NCBI GenBank assembly: GCA_030374805.1
Contig: JARGSG010000247.1
Coordinates: forward strand, 248,001-312,000
DNA from: Gracilaria gracilis
Lineage: Eukaryota; Rhodophyta; Florideophyceae; Gracilariales; Gracilariaceae
Reading direction: 5' to 3'
DNA: 64,000 nucleotides
Position numbers and translations under genes: made by a program. Positions within the stretch are counted from its first letter, which is position 1. Every line of letters starts with the position of its first letter. The notes beneath the pieces were generated by a model. That model did not search any database and was not told where the DNA came from. It worked only from the letters and a program-made list of their open reading frames with translations. This document shows positions 54,477 to 64,000 of this stretch, piece after piece.

Positions 54477-55159
54477 TCAAGTATCCACCAACTTCGGGTG
54501 CCAGCCTCCTACACTGCATGAGTATCTTACGTCTCGCGGTAGCACCGCGTAAGGTGAAGGCGGAGTGATGAGCTCAAAGTCCGAAGCGAGCAGAGGCTTG
54601 GCGAGGAGCGAAGCGAAGCGAAGTTCTTTGAGTGGAGCCGCCAAGCCTTCGTCACTGGCTTTCCCACCATCTCTGGATTTCTTTACCGCATCACTACTCT
54701 TTGTAGGAGCTTCTCGGAAATGATCTTCTAGTTTTAAACCACCACTGACGTCCATCATCTTTCGGAACGTCTACAACGCAATCCACTGTAGTTCATTACG
54801 TTCTCGACGACGCTCTTCGCGATCGAAGTCGCGCTACTTTCTCTCGGACTCGACCGTTTACGCTCAGGCTGCAAACATCTCTTGTGGAGGTCCATGCGAC
54901 GCTTGGCACGACGCTCCAACGATGCAGTATAATTTTGTGCTCTTTCCTCAGGAGAGGAGCTGCTTGAGTCCTGAATCGTGGCCTCTTCTTGCGAGCCTTC
55001 TTGGCCTTCTACTACGTTTACATCGTCAGCAGCAACAGAATCCTTCCTTTTCGTAGCTTTTTGTCTGATGATTGCTCCTAAAAGTTCTCTATTACGATCT
55101 AGTTTCTCAGATTTTTGGATTTTCGTCGTGAGCATATCATCACGAGCTTCATTCTTCAC
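54477..55159 (-). pseudogene. Charged helical protein fragments, unknown
   Basis: Two minus frames: 55159-54755 with TTKIQKSEKLDRNRELLGAI, a Ser run and RRAKRRMDLHKRC, then 54758-54477 in another frame. The first has coiled-coil character and a basic end. They could be one protein with a frame change near 54757. No family recognised. Confidence 0.3.
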
Positions 55160-56230
55160 GCTCGAAATCTCCTCAAACTCACCATCCTCACCAATTTCTC
55201 TATTTTATCGTTGCTTTTAAATCGCTGATGCGGCCGGTTATACCCATCTTGAATTGCTTTCCATGCCACATCGTGTTTCACCTTCTTTGTGCTGTTTATC
55301 TTTGATGCCACTACTTCAAATCACTCTCTATTTTCTCCATTTGGAGCTACATGCGGACGTTCCGTAGCTACTTCCCCGCACGATGACGAGATCTTCATCT
55401 ATACGGAAACGATGATGACGATTTTTTCCTGCGCGGAAGCCGCTGAGATTATTCTACTTTGTTTCGGCTGCCCTCCCATGACAGGATTTGGCTTGACAAA
55501 TCGAAGAAATGCGGAAGGGAATTACAGAGAGCAAAGCTCAGGTCAAGATTGTTTGTCATGCGGGTTTACTAAAGATTAGTAGTTTACAATCATGGCTCAC
55601 GAGACTTCACGCAGACTTTGGTACAAGTTGCAACCTGGGTAGCTTGTATTAGAAATTTTACTCTAACGCATGGAGCCACTCTTCCTAAATTCCTTAATAA
55701 GGCCGAAGTATGGAGCTTGAGACAGGGGACGAACTATGACGCAGTGGCAAAGGCGCTCTGTATTCGGAGGTGAAGCAATAAAATCTATTTGGAATAGAAT
55801 AATCTTGTACAAGTGCTTAGATTCAATCTCAATATTTTCTGGTATTCTCCCAAGGTTTCCGCATATTCAGCAGGATTGGAGATCTTTGGTTATAAAGCAT
55901 GAAATCTGCCGTGTGACGGGGCCAACTGTCGGATTGGTTGCCCACTGCCGTGCCGGGGACGCGACGAGTACGATTGGTACAAGTGCACTGCCGGACTGGT
56001 GCCCGGATGTCATTGTGACTGAATACTGTGAATGGACTAGTCTTACGGGAGTTAATATTAGACCTAGACTCGTGTCTTAGTTCTACCTTTGACCTTTCCT
56101 ACCAACAGAAACGCCATGAAGCTTCTTTTGTACAGCTTTCTCTTCAGTTTGCGCTGAACAATACACTGCACGGTGTTCCTCTAGGAGGTTCTATCACCCC
56201 TATTTCTGAGGTTTTATTTAAGTTGGTTTC
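55160..56230. other. Unreadable upstream part of the RecQ-like gene
   Basis: The N-terminal half of a RecQ-type helicase (Walker A region) should lie here but is not visible in any frame. Short frames at 55736-56080 and 56028-56240 may be its decayed remains. Confidence 0.35.
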
Positions 56231-58114
56231 ATGGTTTTAAGGTTCAGTGTTTTCACCGTTCTAAACCCAAAGTGTAAAACCCCTAAATCATCCCCCGAGC
56301 AAACTGACCTTTACATATTAACACCAGAGAAGGTACGTGGTGAAGCTTTCACGGAACTCGTTTCAAGGTTAACTACTTCGTCTTCGCTTGCTCGAGTGGT
56401 CATAGATGAAGCTCATCTCACGGCAACGTGGTCTAACTTCCGTCAAGCTCTTCGAGATATACGATATGCTCTAGTTCGTGTGCCTTCTACTGTTCCAAGA
56501 GTTTTCCTGAGTGCCACTGTGCCACCCCAGGAGAGATCGTCGTTAATATCCATCCATGGAGAGCGAAGAGCTAGCCTGTTTTCAATGCCGACAGTGCGAC
56601 GCAACTTAGAATTCGTGGTTCTCAAATGCGAAGGTGAATTGAAAACGAGGAACACGAATGGTAAGTACACAGGGGCTCGGCAAAGGTTGCTACAGACTGC
56701 CGTTGACGTTCTGAAGACTGAGCTCGACAAAATATCTCGGTCACAGCTACAGATTGATTGTAAGGATGGAAAGGATCTTCCTTTCTTCAGAGTACTTGTC
56801 TACGTGATGCGGAGGCAAGATGTCGAAGAATACGCTGATATATTGACAACATCCTATATCGACTTATTTCCTTCAGAAACAGATGTACAGAAAAATCTTG
56901 ATCTCCAAGTCTCAGTGCTGCAATATCATGCAGCAATGAGTCTTTCCGAAAAGGAAAGTATGTACGAGATATGGAGCACACCTCGGTGGGGTCGAAAACA
57001 GGAAGACAGTCGAAGTTCGGTTAAAGTTGTTTTGATGGTGTCCACTTGCGCGTTTGGCACTGGTATCGACGCCTCGAATGTTAGGCTGGTGCTCCATATA
57101 GGAGGGTCAACGTCGTTGAAGGACTACGCTCAGGAAGCTGGTCGTGCTGGAAGAGATGGAGCTCATGCTCGATGTGTCGCCTTATACTCGACACCTTTGG
57201 CAGATAATTTTCAAAGTGAGTTGGAAATTGTTGAAGCCGAAACACACTCTCATGAGACTCATACCAATCTCACCGAATGGGTAGCGATGCGTAACTGGAT
57301 GGAAAATTCTACGGTTTGTAGGAAGAATTGGCTTTACGAGATAATGGATGGCGTGTCCCCTGGAATATGTATGTTTGACGAACTTTCTAATAACTGTGAC
57401 GTCTGCAAATCTCGGTTCGAAGGTGATCCCAAAGTACGACAACTTGGAGCGAAACGTTCTTTATCGATCCCTTCCGTCACTCAACCCTCCGAAATTCTTC
57501 AGCACAATCAACCTACAAAGCGTATCTCATCTGGATCGCAGAGCGTCTACTTCTCCGATGTTGTTTCATAACCAAGCGCAATCGCGATTTCTCTCTCTCA
57601 TATTATCGCAAAATGTGAGTTGATTGTTAGAGAGTTTGATTTAGTCTGTCTTCCATGCTACATTTCCAGCGGAAGATACATTCGTATCGTGGATCATGAT
57701 CGTTGCCCTTTTGCTGCACGCCGATGTTTCAATTGCTTCTCACACGAACATGGATGTCGAAAGTGTCCGAATAAGATCAAGTCTGCGAATGGAACATGCT
57801 TTAGATGTGGAATGAGTTACAGCAAAGGACATAGGATACATTCTGAAGAGATGGGGTTCGGAAACTCATGCAAACTGGAAATGCTGCGCAGTCTTGGGTG
57901 GTGTCTCTGGCGCAAAGGAAGAGCACAGAGGAAGAAGATGGTACAAGAATTATTTGACGACACCACGGCAGAGTGCTACAATACTTCAGGAGACCCTAAT
58001 ATCTCTGGTTCCTCCCCTCAGGTGGATATAGTTCTTGCTCAGTGGATGAGCAGGAAAACGTTTGATACTCCTAATCTCCTGAGATTGGGTTCGTGGTGGG
58101 CTGAAACGCGTTAG
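56231..58114 (+). pseudogene. RecQ-like helicase C-terminal part with zinc-cysteine tail
   Basis: The main frame has helicase motifs in order: VVIDEAHLTATW (motif II), VFLSATVPP (III), VSTCAFGTGIDASNVRLV (V) and YAQEAGRAGRDGAH (VI), followed by CDVCKSRF. Walker A is missing upstream. After 57571 the family tail continues in another frame. A likely intron at 57615-57669 (GTGAGT...TTTCCAG) leads to a Cys/His-rich segment with CPFAARRCFNCFSHEHGC, RKCPN and CFRCG, ending at 58114. RecQ helicases with such a zinc tail occur in fungal telomere-linked and transposon-linked helicases; whether this one belongs to a mobile element is open. The missing 5' part and the frame change make it a probable pseudogene. 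Confidence 0.7.
57615..57669 (+). other. Candidate 55-nt intron
   Basis: GTGAGT at the 5' end and a pyrimidine-rich TTTCCAG at the 3' end. Removing it joins open frame before and after. One of the few intron candidates in the window. Confidence 0.4.
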
Positions 58115-58786
58115 AATACCGCCAGTGGCGTTTGCTCGTATGGTTTCCAAGTTCGTCTTCGAGGGAGGAAAATGGAGGAAAAATTCCTCCATTCTGGAAC
58201 GGCAAGAAATAGACGTACAAGTGCAGCGTACCGCCATCCGAACTCTTCAGAACATGAATTCCGTCTTTCGAAAGAACGGTCACCATAACCGGTACTATCT
58301 AACTCACTTAACCAAGTCACAAGTGCAAAATGGAGGAGTAGTTTCTCTATTCCGGAATTACAGGTTACAGTGTAGCGAGCGGACGGTAGCAAATTTCATT
58401 TATTTGTTGGATCTGTGATAGAGAGACCACAGTCCTATAGTAATCTTTGGAGGATGGGATCGCAGCTCCCACAATCTCGTACTCTATTACCAAGAGGGCA
58501 TAGATATTTCCTTGTCTTTACTACGAGATAGGTGCGGCAGGATGGGTAAAGAAACACCGCGTGATGTCCATTGAGCACTATGAACACATAAAATCCTTTA
58601 TTGAATATTTCTAGTTCATGTACTGTGTAAACCAAGCACTAGATGACATTCACCATAATACAGTCACATATGCCGTTTTGAATCATTGATCAAGCGATTG
58701 TAGGCGCCAATTTCAACCCGGTGTGTCCATTGCTTCATTACGGTTTCCAACGAGAGAGAGCATTTCTCTTTCAGGTCTTACAAGAA

Positions 58787-59182
58787 GGAATCAATGTTTG
58801 CACTATGAAAACCATTGATTCCAAATTGTCAGCTCCATGTCAGAGGAATCATTCGTATTGCTCCGGAATCAAAGGTGCCAGGCCGCCTTTGATTCTGAGG
58901 CAGTACAGCGGATAACATTTTAACATGAGAAAACTGTAACCGGATGAGGAATCAATGATTCCGCAGGACGGAATCAACAACCTTTGATTCCTGCCAAATT
59001 GACCAGCGCGCCGTGGCATGCTGCGCCACAGTCAAAAAATTGGAAATTTCAATGGAATCAATGACAGTCCACACAGTACTGTAAAATCGAACATACGCCG
59101 AATGCACACTGGAATCAAAGGCTTACATGAGCGCCCAATGATTCCCTTACATGCCCTAGAGCACCTGAAATCATTGATTCCG
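58787..59182. repeat. Array of about 12 GGAATCA(A/T) motifs in both orientations
   Basis: GGAATCAATG, GGAATCAAAGG and their complements CATTGATTCC and CCTTTGATTCC occur near 58787, 58813, 58846, 58865, 58885, 58948 (a full palindrome, GGAATCAATGATTCC), 58970, 58981, 59054, 59111, 59137 and 59170. Spacing is irregular. The pattern is like the subterminal binding-site clusters of CACTA or hAT elements, but no transposase of its own is seen. Confidence 0.75.
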
Positions 59183-59928
59183 TGACGAAGATATTAGTAG
59201 GATACCTTTGTTTCCATGTTGTGTAGGTGCGATGGAGCCCTCCAATACTAATAGAGTGCTTTCTGGATAACATATGCCATGAGGCGTTTTAGGAACGGTT
59301 TCCAGTTTTGCTCGTTGTTGGTGTGAGAGACGTGGTCTAAATCTATGGAGTTTGAAAGAAGAAAGCGCGCGCTTTTTGAAAATTAATTTACATTGCGTAA
59401 TGTAGTATATGTTGTTGCAGTAAATGAGATAGGGGGCGAAGCGTTGTCTTCTTTTGTCTACTTCAAGCGTAAAACGTCAAAACTGGGTGTAGAAGCGCTT
59501 TGTCGATTTTGGGGTTTCTGCCGATTTAAGGATCGAACGGATACTCAATGATGTTGAAAATTTTGCCCTGCGTTGCCACGTAAGAAGAAGGTCACTAAGC
59601 TTAGTCGTCCGCCTTTGAAAGACCGTCCAGGTTTTATGGTTATGAATATCATCCAGAAGTGGCCCGGAAAAGTACTGGTTTACTCAGTGAGAGAGCAATT
59701 CTTTCAGAAGAAACGCTCTGCAATAAGTAGTAATTGAACTATTGCACCCGTAAAGGAGAGAGAAAAAGGATCGACGAGTTATATGGGAGAGAGAGGATAG
59801 TGATTCGTGAAGTGATCTACCATTGGGACACCTTCCCACGTGGAATTTGCTTTTCTGTTCAAGATGATTGATGTTCGTGATTGTTACGTTCACGCTGCGA
59901 TCTCCTTTTGTTTACCCTTTTGAACAAG

Positions 59929-59951
59929 TTGTGTTGTACCGTACAACACAA
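59929..59951. terminator. Perfect hairpin 1 downstream of orphan gene
   Basis: TTGTGTTGTAC, one base, then its complement. It lies about 95 bp after the stop of the minus-strand gene ending at 60044. Its terminator role is inferred from position. Confidence 0.5.
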
Positions 59952-59973
59952 AAGTGCAGTAAAGTTACCCTCC

Positions 59974-60007
59974 ATGCTGCCTTCGAACGGCTGTTCGAAG
60001 GCAGCAT
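59974..60007. terminator. Perfect hairpin 2 downstream of orphan gene
   Basis: 15-bp arms (ATGCTGCCTTCGAAC) with a GGCT loop, 37 bp after the stop codon of the minus-strand gene. Two successive perfect hairpins after a stop recall those at 33725-33869. Confidence 0.55.
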
Positions 60008-60043
60008 TCAACGGTTTTCAAGACATGTGTAGTTGACTGATCT

Positions 60044-62296
60044 CTATCCGGAGGTATAGTGGCCGCACCCTTGACCATCCGCCCACGAGTAGTGCCCCGC
60101 ATTGTAACATATCGGTCGCCCTGTACGTCTATCCTTTATCCCGTCAACCGTCGTAAAGAAGAGGCAGTCCACCGCATCATCGTCCAGCTCAGGGAATGTG
60201 AGTTTCCCGCTGCCGTTACGCACTGGTCTGTACATGTCAATGAGGCAGGATGTGTCACTCTGCAAAGGACTATTTAGCATCGGCTCACACAACGCACTGA
60301 GCCAAGCATCCCATCCCATCCGACTATCACGGGCCAGACGCTTTAAGTCATCCAGACCTACTGAATCAGACTCCTGCAGCCCCAACTGGCTGTGCACGTA
60401 CCGGACCGCATCATACGGAGGAATCGTCCCATGGTCGTGCGTCTTCCCCGGTCGTACCAGGTCAATAAACAACCCTGTTCGACGCATCATCTCGCGATAG
60501 TCATCACAGTCGTTGGCGAAGACGGCCCCAGGCGTTACGCCTACCAGGTGGTACCTCACGCCCCTCGCCTCTTCTCGTCTGAGTACGCTTATATCTAGCC
60601 ATATTGCGGTGTTGTCCACGTACTCACAGTCCCTCGCTAAACACAATAGAGGCCGAGTCAGTGCGCCGACGCTCACCTCGACCTCCTTCACGGCCCATGA
60701 ATCGCCTCCGCTCACATGTCTGTCTAGACGTTTGCGAGACCAGTATTGGCTGGGCTCTTGGCTTATGAAAGGTAGTGTCTCGAATCGGACACCTACCGGC
60801 ACCAGTATCCACTGGGCCAAACGGGGCGTAGGCTCGTTAGCCAAGATCGCTGCTGCCGACGAGAGCCACCAGGAGGCCGTACCGATTGTGATACGCTCCA
60901 GCCCGCCCGGAATGTCCATCTCGGGTATGTACGGGAGGGGGCAATCAGCTTCCAGACTCCCGGTAGAACCGGAATCAGCAAAAACGAGACCATGTTCTTC
61001 CATTATCCGGTAGACCTGCCTGAAAACGTCTTTGGCTAAGACAGCCCGCTCGTGGATTCCATGGGGAGCTGGTCTGAACCACGGACTCACCAGCAAATCG
61101 CTCGCCCGCCTAACGTCCCTCACACAGTTGTCAACGCAAAGTGTTAGCACGCCATTATCGTACTTCACCTGCCAGGCCGACCCTGCCGGAGGGAGGCATC
61201 CGTACGTATCAATATAAGCGAGGTCGCCAGTGCGCCAGGTCCCTATCACGCGGCGCGGGCTACCTATATTATTCTTCCCGCTCGGAGGTTGGCCCTGGTC
61301 TATAATGCCCACGCTGAACACAGCCGTGTGGTCAGCAACGTAGATCCGACGAGGCTGAAATGTCCCCGGGCTGTAGGCACCAAGTAAAGATCTGAAATCC
61401 CACGCGCACGCGAATTCGTCACCCGAGCTGCACGAATCGTCGCTTAATGAATCTCGTGATCCGACAGATATTGATTCGCTTGCGACCCTCGCTGACTTGA
61501 CGTTTAGACTCTTGCTATGTGAAAGAGTCATGTGACTGGACGGCCCAAATTCCATAATCCCACCCAAGGTTGTGGTATGGGATCTGCCACCATGACCATG
61601 ATCAGACCCGCCTGTCAGATCCTCATCTCTATTGTGAACGGATCTACCGACGACCATTGCACCTCTCTCCAGTCCTCGGAGACCATGAATTGAGCATCTT
61701 CTGTGGGGTATGACCTCCACCACGGCATCAGCGTCCTCAGTATCGGCCGCTCCGCATGCGTTCTCTTCCGTGCGAATCACTTTGCGTACAGGACTGGAGT
61801 CGAACTTCGTGCTGTACTGCGCAGCTGGGGCACCGGGTAACTGTACCGCCGGAACAATGCGTCCAACTGCGTGACTGTGAGCCCCTGGCCTATCAGCTCC
61901 ACTTACCCTTCCAGCTTCTACACCAGAACTGCCATGTACATAGTGACCCGCAGGGCCGTGCACCCCCACCATCTCGACAGCTACGGCTGAGGAATGTTCT
62001 GTAGCGTTCCGTGGACTAGCATCTTCACATATCCCTGCCAGAGTTGCCTTAGAACCAACCCGGCTGCTCTCCCGTCCCCGGTAAGCAATATGCGTCACAG
62101 CCACCAAATTGGCCTTTCCCTCACTCACACATGGGCAAATAAACCCACGCGACGGGTTGTCATAGCAACCACAGTGCGAGTTGCATTTATCACACCGATT
62201 ACATGTGTAAACGTACGGGCAGCGGGATCTCCTCCCGCTGGTAGTTCTTGTGTAGTGTACACATTGGTACCTACGGTTTTGAGCGAAGTTACACAT
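60044..62296 (-). CDS. 751-aa orphan protein with Cys-rich N-terminus
   Basis: An unbroken frame of 751 codons starts at an ATG at 62296. The first 60 residues hold a Cys-rich module (QCVHYT, RCPYVYTCNRCDKCNSHCGC, ICPC), probably binding two or more zinc ions. A low-complexity His/Gly/Ser-rich linker runs to about residue 270. The C-terminal 480 residues look folded (RRIYVADHTAVFSVGIIDQ, ERITIGTASWWLSSAAAIL, MGWDAWLSALCEPML), ending in CGHYTSG. I recognise no family. Directly before the ATG the minus strand reads TTTGTTCCTTCCCCCGCAG, an excellent 3' splice site, so an upstream exon is possible. Sequence 3' of the stop has two perfect hairpins. Base composition is richer in GC than its flanks, which may mean transfer or a mobile element. 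Confidence 0.6.
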   Translation of the reverse strand: MCNFAQNRRYQCVHYTRTTSGRRSRCPYVYTCNRCDKCNSHCGCYDNPSRGFICPCVSEGKANLVAVTHIAYRGRESSRVGSKATLAGICEDASPRNATEHSSAVAVEMVGVHGPAGHYVHGSSGVEAGRVSGADRPGAHSHAVGRIVPAVQLPGAPAAQYSTKFDSSPVRKVIRTEENACGAADTEDADAVVEVIPHRRCSIHGLRGLERGAMVVGRSVHNRDEDLTGGSDHGHGGRSHTTTLGGIMEFGPSSHMTLSHSKSLNVKSARVASESISVGSRDSLSDDSCSSGDEFACAWDFRSLLGAYSPGTFQPRRIYVADHTAVFSVGIIDQGQPPSGKNNIGSPRRVIGTWRTGDLAYIDTYGCLPPAGSAWQVKYDNGVLTLCVDNCVRDVRRASDLLVSPWFRPAPHGIHERAVLAKDVFRQVYRIMEEHGLVFADSGSTGSLEADCPLPYIPEMDIPGGLERITIGTASWWLSSAAAILANEPTPRLAQWILVPVGVRFETLPFISQEPSQYWSRKRLDRHVSGGDSWAVKEVEVSVGALTRPLLCLARDCEYVDNTAIWLDISVLRREEARGVRYHLVGVTPGAVFANDCDDYREMMRRTGLFIDLVRPGKTHDHGTIPPYDAVRYVHSQLGLQESDSVGLDDLKRLARDSRMGWDAWLSALCEPMLNSPLQSDTSCLIDMYRPVRNGSGKLTFPELDDDAVDCLFFTTVDGIKDRRTGRPICYNAGHYSWADGQGCGHYTSG

Positions 62297-64000
62297 ATTG
62301 CGCTGCGGGGGAAGGAACAAAAGAGCAGGGTAATGCAGCCTTGGAGAGTCTTTGGAGTCCAGTTGTTATGGGGGTCGCCTGGAGTGCGGTGAGCTGTGCC
62401 AAAGAAGCGGGCGGTGCGTCGTCCAGAGCCGAGAAGGCGGAGCGATTCGGAGCCAACGGTGTTCATATGGTCCCACGGAGGTGTGTGGGTCAGGATTCGT
62501 GGTGGAGCCTTGGGCGCCATGCCGATCGGAAAGAGGCTTTATTGGGAGTCTCCTGAAAACACAAAACGTATTTCGCATTTACGCAAAAAGTTGCTGCCAT
62601 TGTGATTGAAATCTGGTTTGCATTAACATACAGCACTGTAATGATAGATTATTAAGCACTATGACCCCAGGTAGTGGGGTCTCTCGTTTGTCAGCATACA
62701 TAAACGGTAACGTCAGGAGGTGACAAACCGTGACGCGCAGAGAGCCAAAACGGCTATCAAGCTATGACCTGTAGGCTACTCTAGCGGCTAATCTCCCAGC
62801 AAATCGGCTGATGTCCAAAAGACGTGTGTCACTCTGTACAACGTTCATGTGTTCATGCTTGAACACAATGATGCAAAATCAGACCCTTTCGAGAGGGTCA
62901 TTTCCTGCCCAGGGCACCTCTTTTTGAGGGGTTCCTTTTGGCCCCCACATATGCGGTTTTCTTTACTCCTCCGTCTACCAGACGGGGTCATTTGCAAAAA
63001 TAATATACTTCTGTAGTATTATTTCGGCGTCTGACCCCGCACACAGCATTTATATTGTCCGTAATAGAACCGACCCCATGTTATAGAGGAAAAGCAGGGA
63101 GCACAGACTCTTCTGACATTCTTCAAAACGCCTCAAAGAATGAGAAGTATGAGTAACACAAAACAATGTCTACTGCAACCAAAAAAAGCCATCGTTCGAG
63201 AGAACTAGAGGAGTCTTTGCTTTCGATGGTAGTTTGATCCAGTTAATTTTCGTTTATTAGGAACCATACACAGTTTTAATAAGACTGATCTGTATCGAGC
63301 TGTTGCCTCTTGCAATACCCGGTGTGGCCATAGTTTTGCCTCTTTACTATAGAACTTCAGGAAGCTTTGTAAATTGGCCTTGGACATCAATAGGGCATAA
63401 GCCTACGCCTCTCACTAAACGTCTTTGTTCAACAACTCTATGTTTTCACCTTGCTCGTTTTTTTTCATATGTAAGCAATGCTATCAACGTCTTGAACACA
63501 ATGTTTTCAACAGCCCAATCAAGAATTACATGTTTTCTTCTCGGAACTACAAGATTAATTCGAATATCCTTGGCAAGCAGTATGCCCTCCAAACCTGAAA
63601 AAGTCCGATCATTGATGGTCGCAAATGTCCCTATCGCTCTTGTAGTCCTTTCTCCATTGTGATGAGCTCCTTGCTGTTCTTTGCAGCTTACAACGTGCTA
63701 TCCATGAGGTCTGAATCGAATGCTAGGGGCTTAGTGATGACACCCGAGGGGAAACATCTCCTCTACCGTTTGTGACGTGGGTAGTGTTAAAGGGATTGGG
63801 TCACCAGTTCGAAAATATTCCAGCTCTTCCGGGAGCATCTCAGCGTACTCTGCAGTCTCCTCAACGGAGTCTTTTCCATCCTGATGCACACCTAGTGTTA
63901 CAGGGCGCACTGCGGATGGAGGCGCTCTGTTGTACGACCCAGGAATCAAGGTCGGAGACTAAGGTCTGGCCGTCTCCCTCAGACACGAGGCCTGAGAGAG
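62297..64000. other. No gene recognised; GGGGTC hairpins
   Basis: Hairpins GACCCCA/TGGGGTC at 62663-62681 and GACCCT/AGGGTC at 62882-62899; GGGGTC or GACCCC recurs near 62975, 63034 and 63070. Minus frames at 63200-63700 have a faint DDE-transposase look (DRTFSGLEGILLAKDIRINL) but are too broken to call. Confidence 0.4.

Larger units (their letters stand above)
58115..60043. other. No protein gene recognised; motif array and hairpins
   Basis: Contains a small hairpin near 58172-58194 (AATGGAGGAA/TTCCTCCATT), the GGAATCA array at 58787-59182 and the paired hairpins at 59929-60007. Confidence 0.5.

Noticed and set aside
63205-63662. DDE transposase (Harbinger/ISL2EU-like) on minus strand
   Set aside because: Only one weakly similar segment and many stops; not enough to name a family.

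Overview
The window looks like nuclear DNA of an intron-poor eukaryote with alternating gene islands and transposon-rich stretches. Gene content supports a eukaryote: a UDP-glucose:glycoprotein glucosyltransferase fragment, a reptin (RUVBL2) fragment, a PRP2/DHX16 spliceosomal helicase fragment, a nuclear copy of a bacterial-type ribosomal protein L2 (probably mitochondrial), TATA boxes close to start codons and an E2F-like site. Compact single-exon genes between Crypton, Plavaka-like, hAT and MITE elements and NB-ARC/WD40 relics would fit a red macroalga such as Chondrus. That assignment is inference.

Layout. 0-4.3 kb: an apparently whole Crypton-type tyrosine recombinase gene facing a Cys-rich gene. 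4.3-11 kb: decayed uL2m, a small membrane protein, a CBS/PB1/TPR protein with a damaged 5' part, an SRPBCC protein with a late frameshift, and a reptin relic. 13.6-15 kb: a UGGT relic split by a 349-bp TA-flanked MITE. 15.5-20.1 kb: a degenerate acidic/basic gene, a transposase-like relic split by a 413-bp MITE, and a two-copy 530-bp tandem repeat.

20.2-33.9 kb: the most interesting region, read here as one large composite DNA transposon. It has a decayed Plavaka-like transposase (+), a 755-aa coiled-coil protein tail-to-tail with it (-), and one long decayed frame (-) holding an unknown N-terminal region, a beta-class DNA amino-methyltransferase and a SET domain. A divergent promoter made of two inverted ~150-bp copies around a 68-bp palindrome follows. 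Then comes a rightward block (+): an unknown basic/acidic protein, a ParB-fold protein, an unknown protein and a 2-oxoglutarate/Fe(II) dioxygenase whose end runs into two perfect palindromes. DNA methylation, histone methylation, DNA binding and oxidative demethylation or hydroxylation may therefore travel together on a transposon.

34.1-40.2 kb: a healthy gene island with two ribulose-phosphate 3-epimerase family genes (one lacking a metal-site Asp), a HAD hydrolase, a ketopantoate-reductase-like gene and a coiled-coil gene with an E2F-like site, plus an array of quasi-palindromic tandem repeats. 42.3-52.6 kb: relics of PRP2/DHX16, an NB-ARC-WD40 STAND gene and two further WD40 blocks, a hAT element with ATTGCAAT-rich ends, a possible solo LTR fossil, the second copy of the 413-bp MITE and a short-chain dehydrogenase fragment. 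52.6-64 kb: unidentified ORFs, a RecQ-like helicase with a zinc-cysteine tail and a likely 55-nt intron, an array of GGAATCA motifs, and a 751-codon orphan gene with a Cys-rich N-terminus and hairpins after its stop codon.

How the parts work together: the healthy island encodes sugar-phosphate and redox metabolism, while most recognisable genes elsewhere are decayed fragments lying beside transposons. All family calls come from reading motifs by eye; no search was run.
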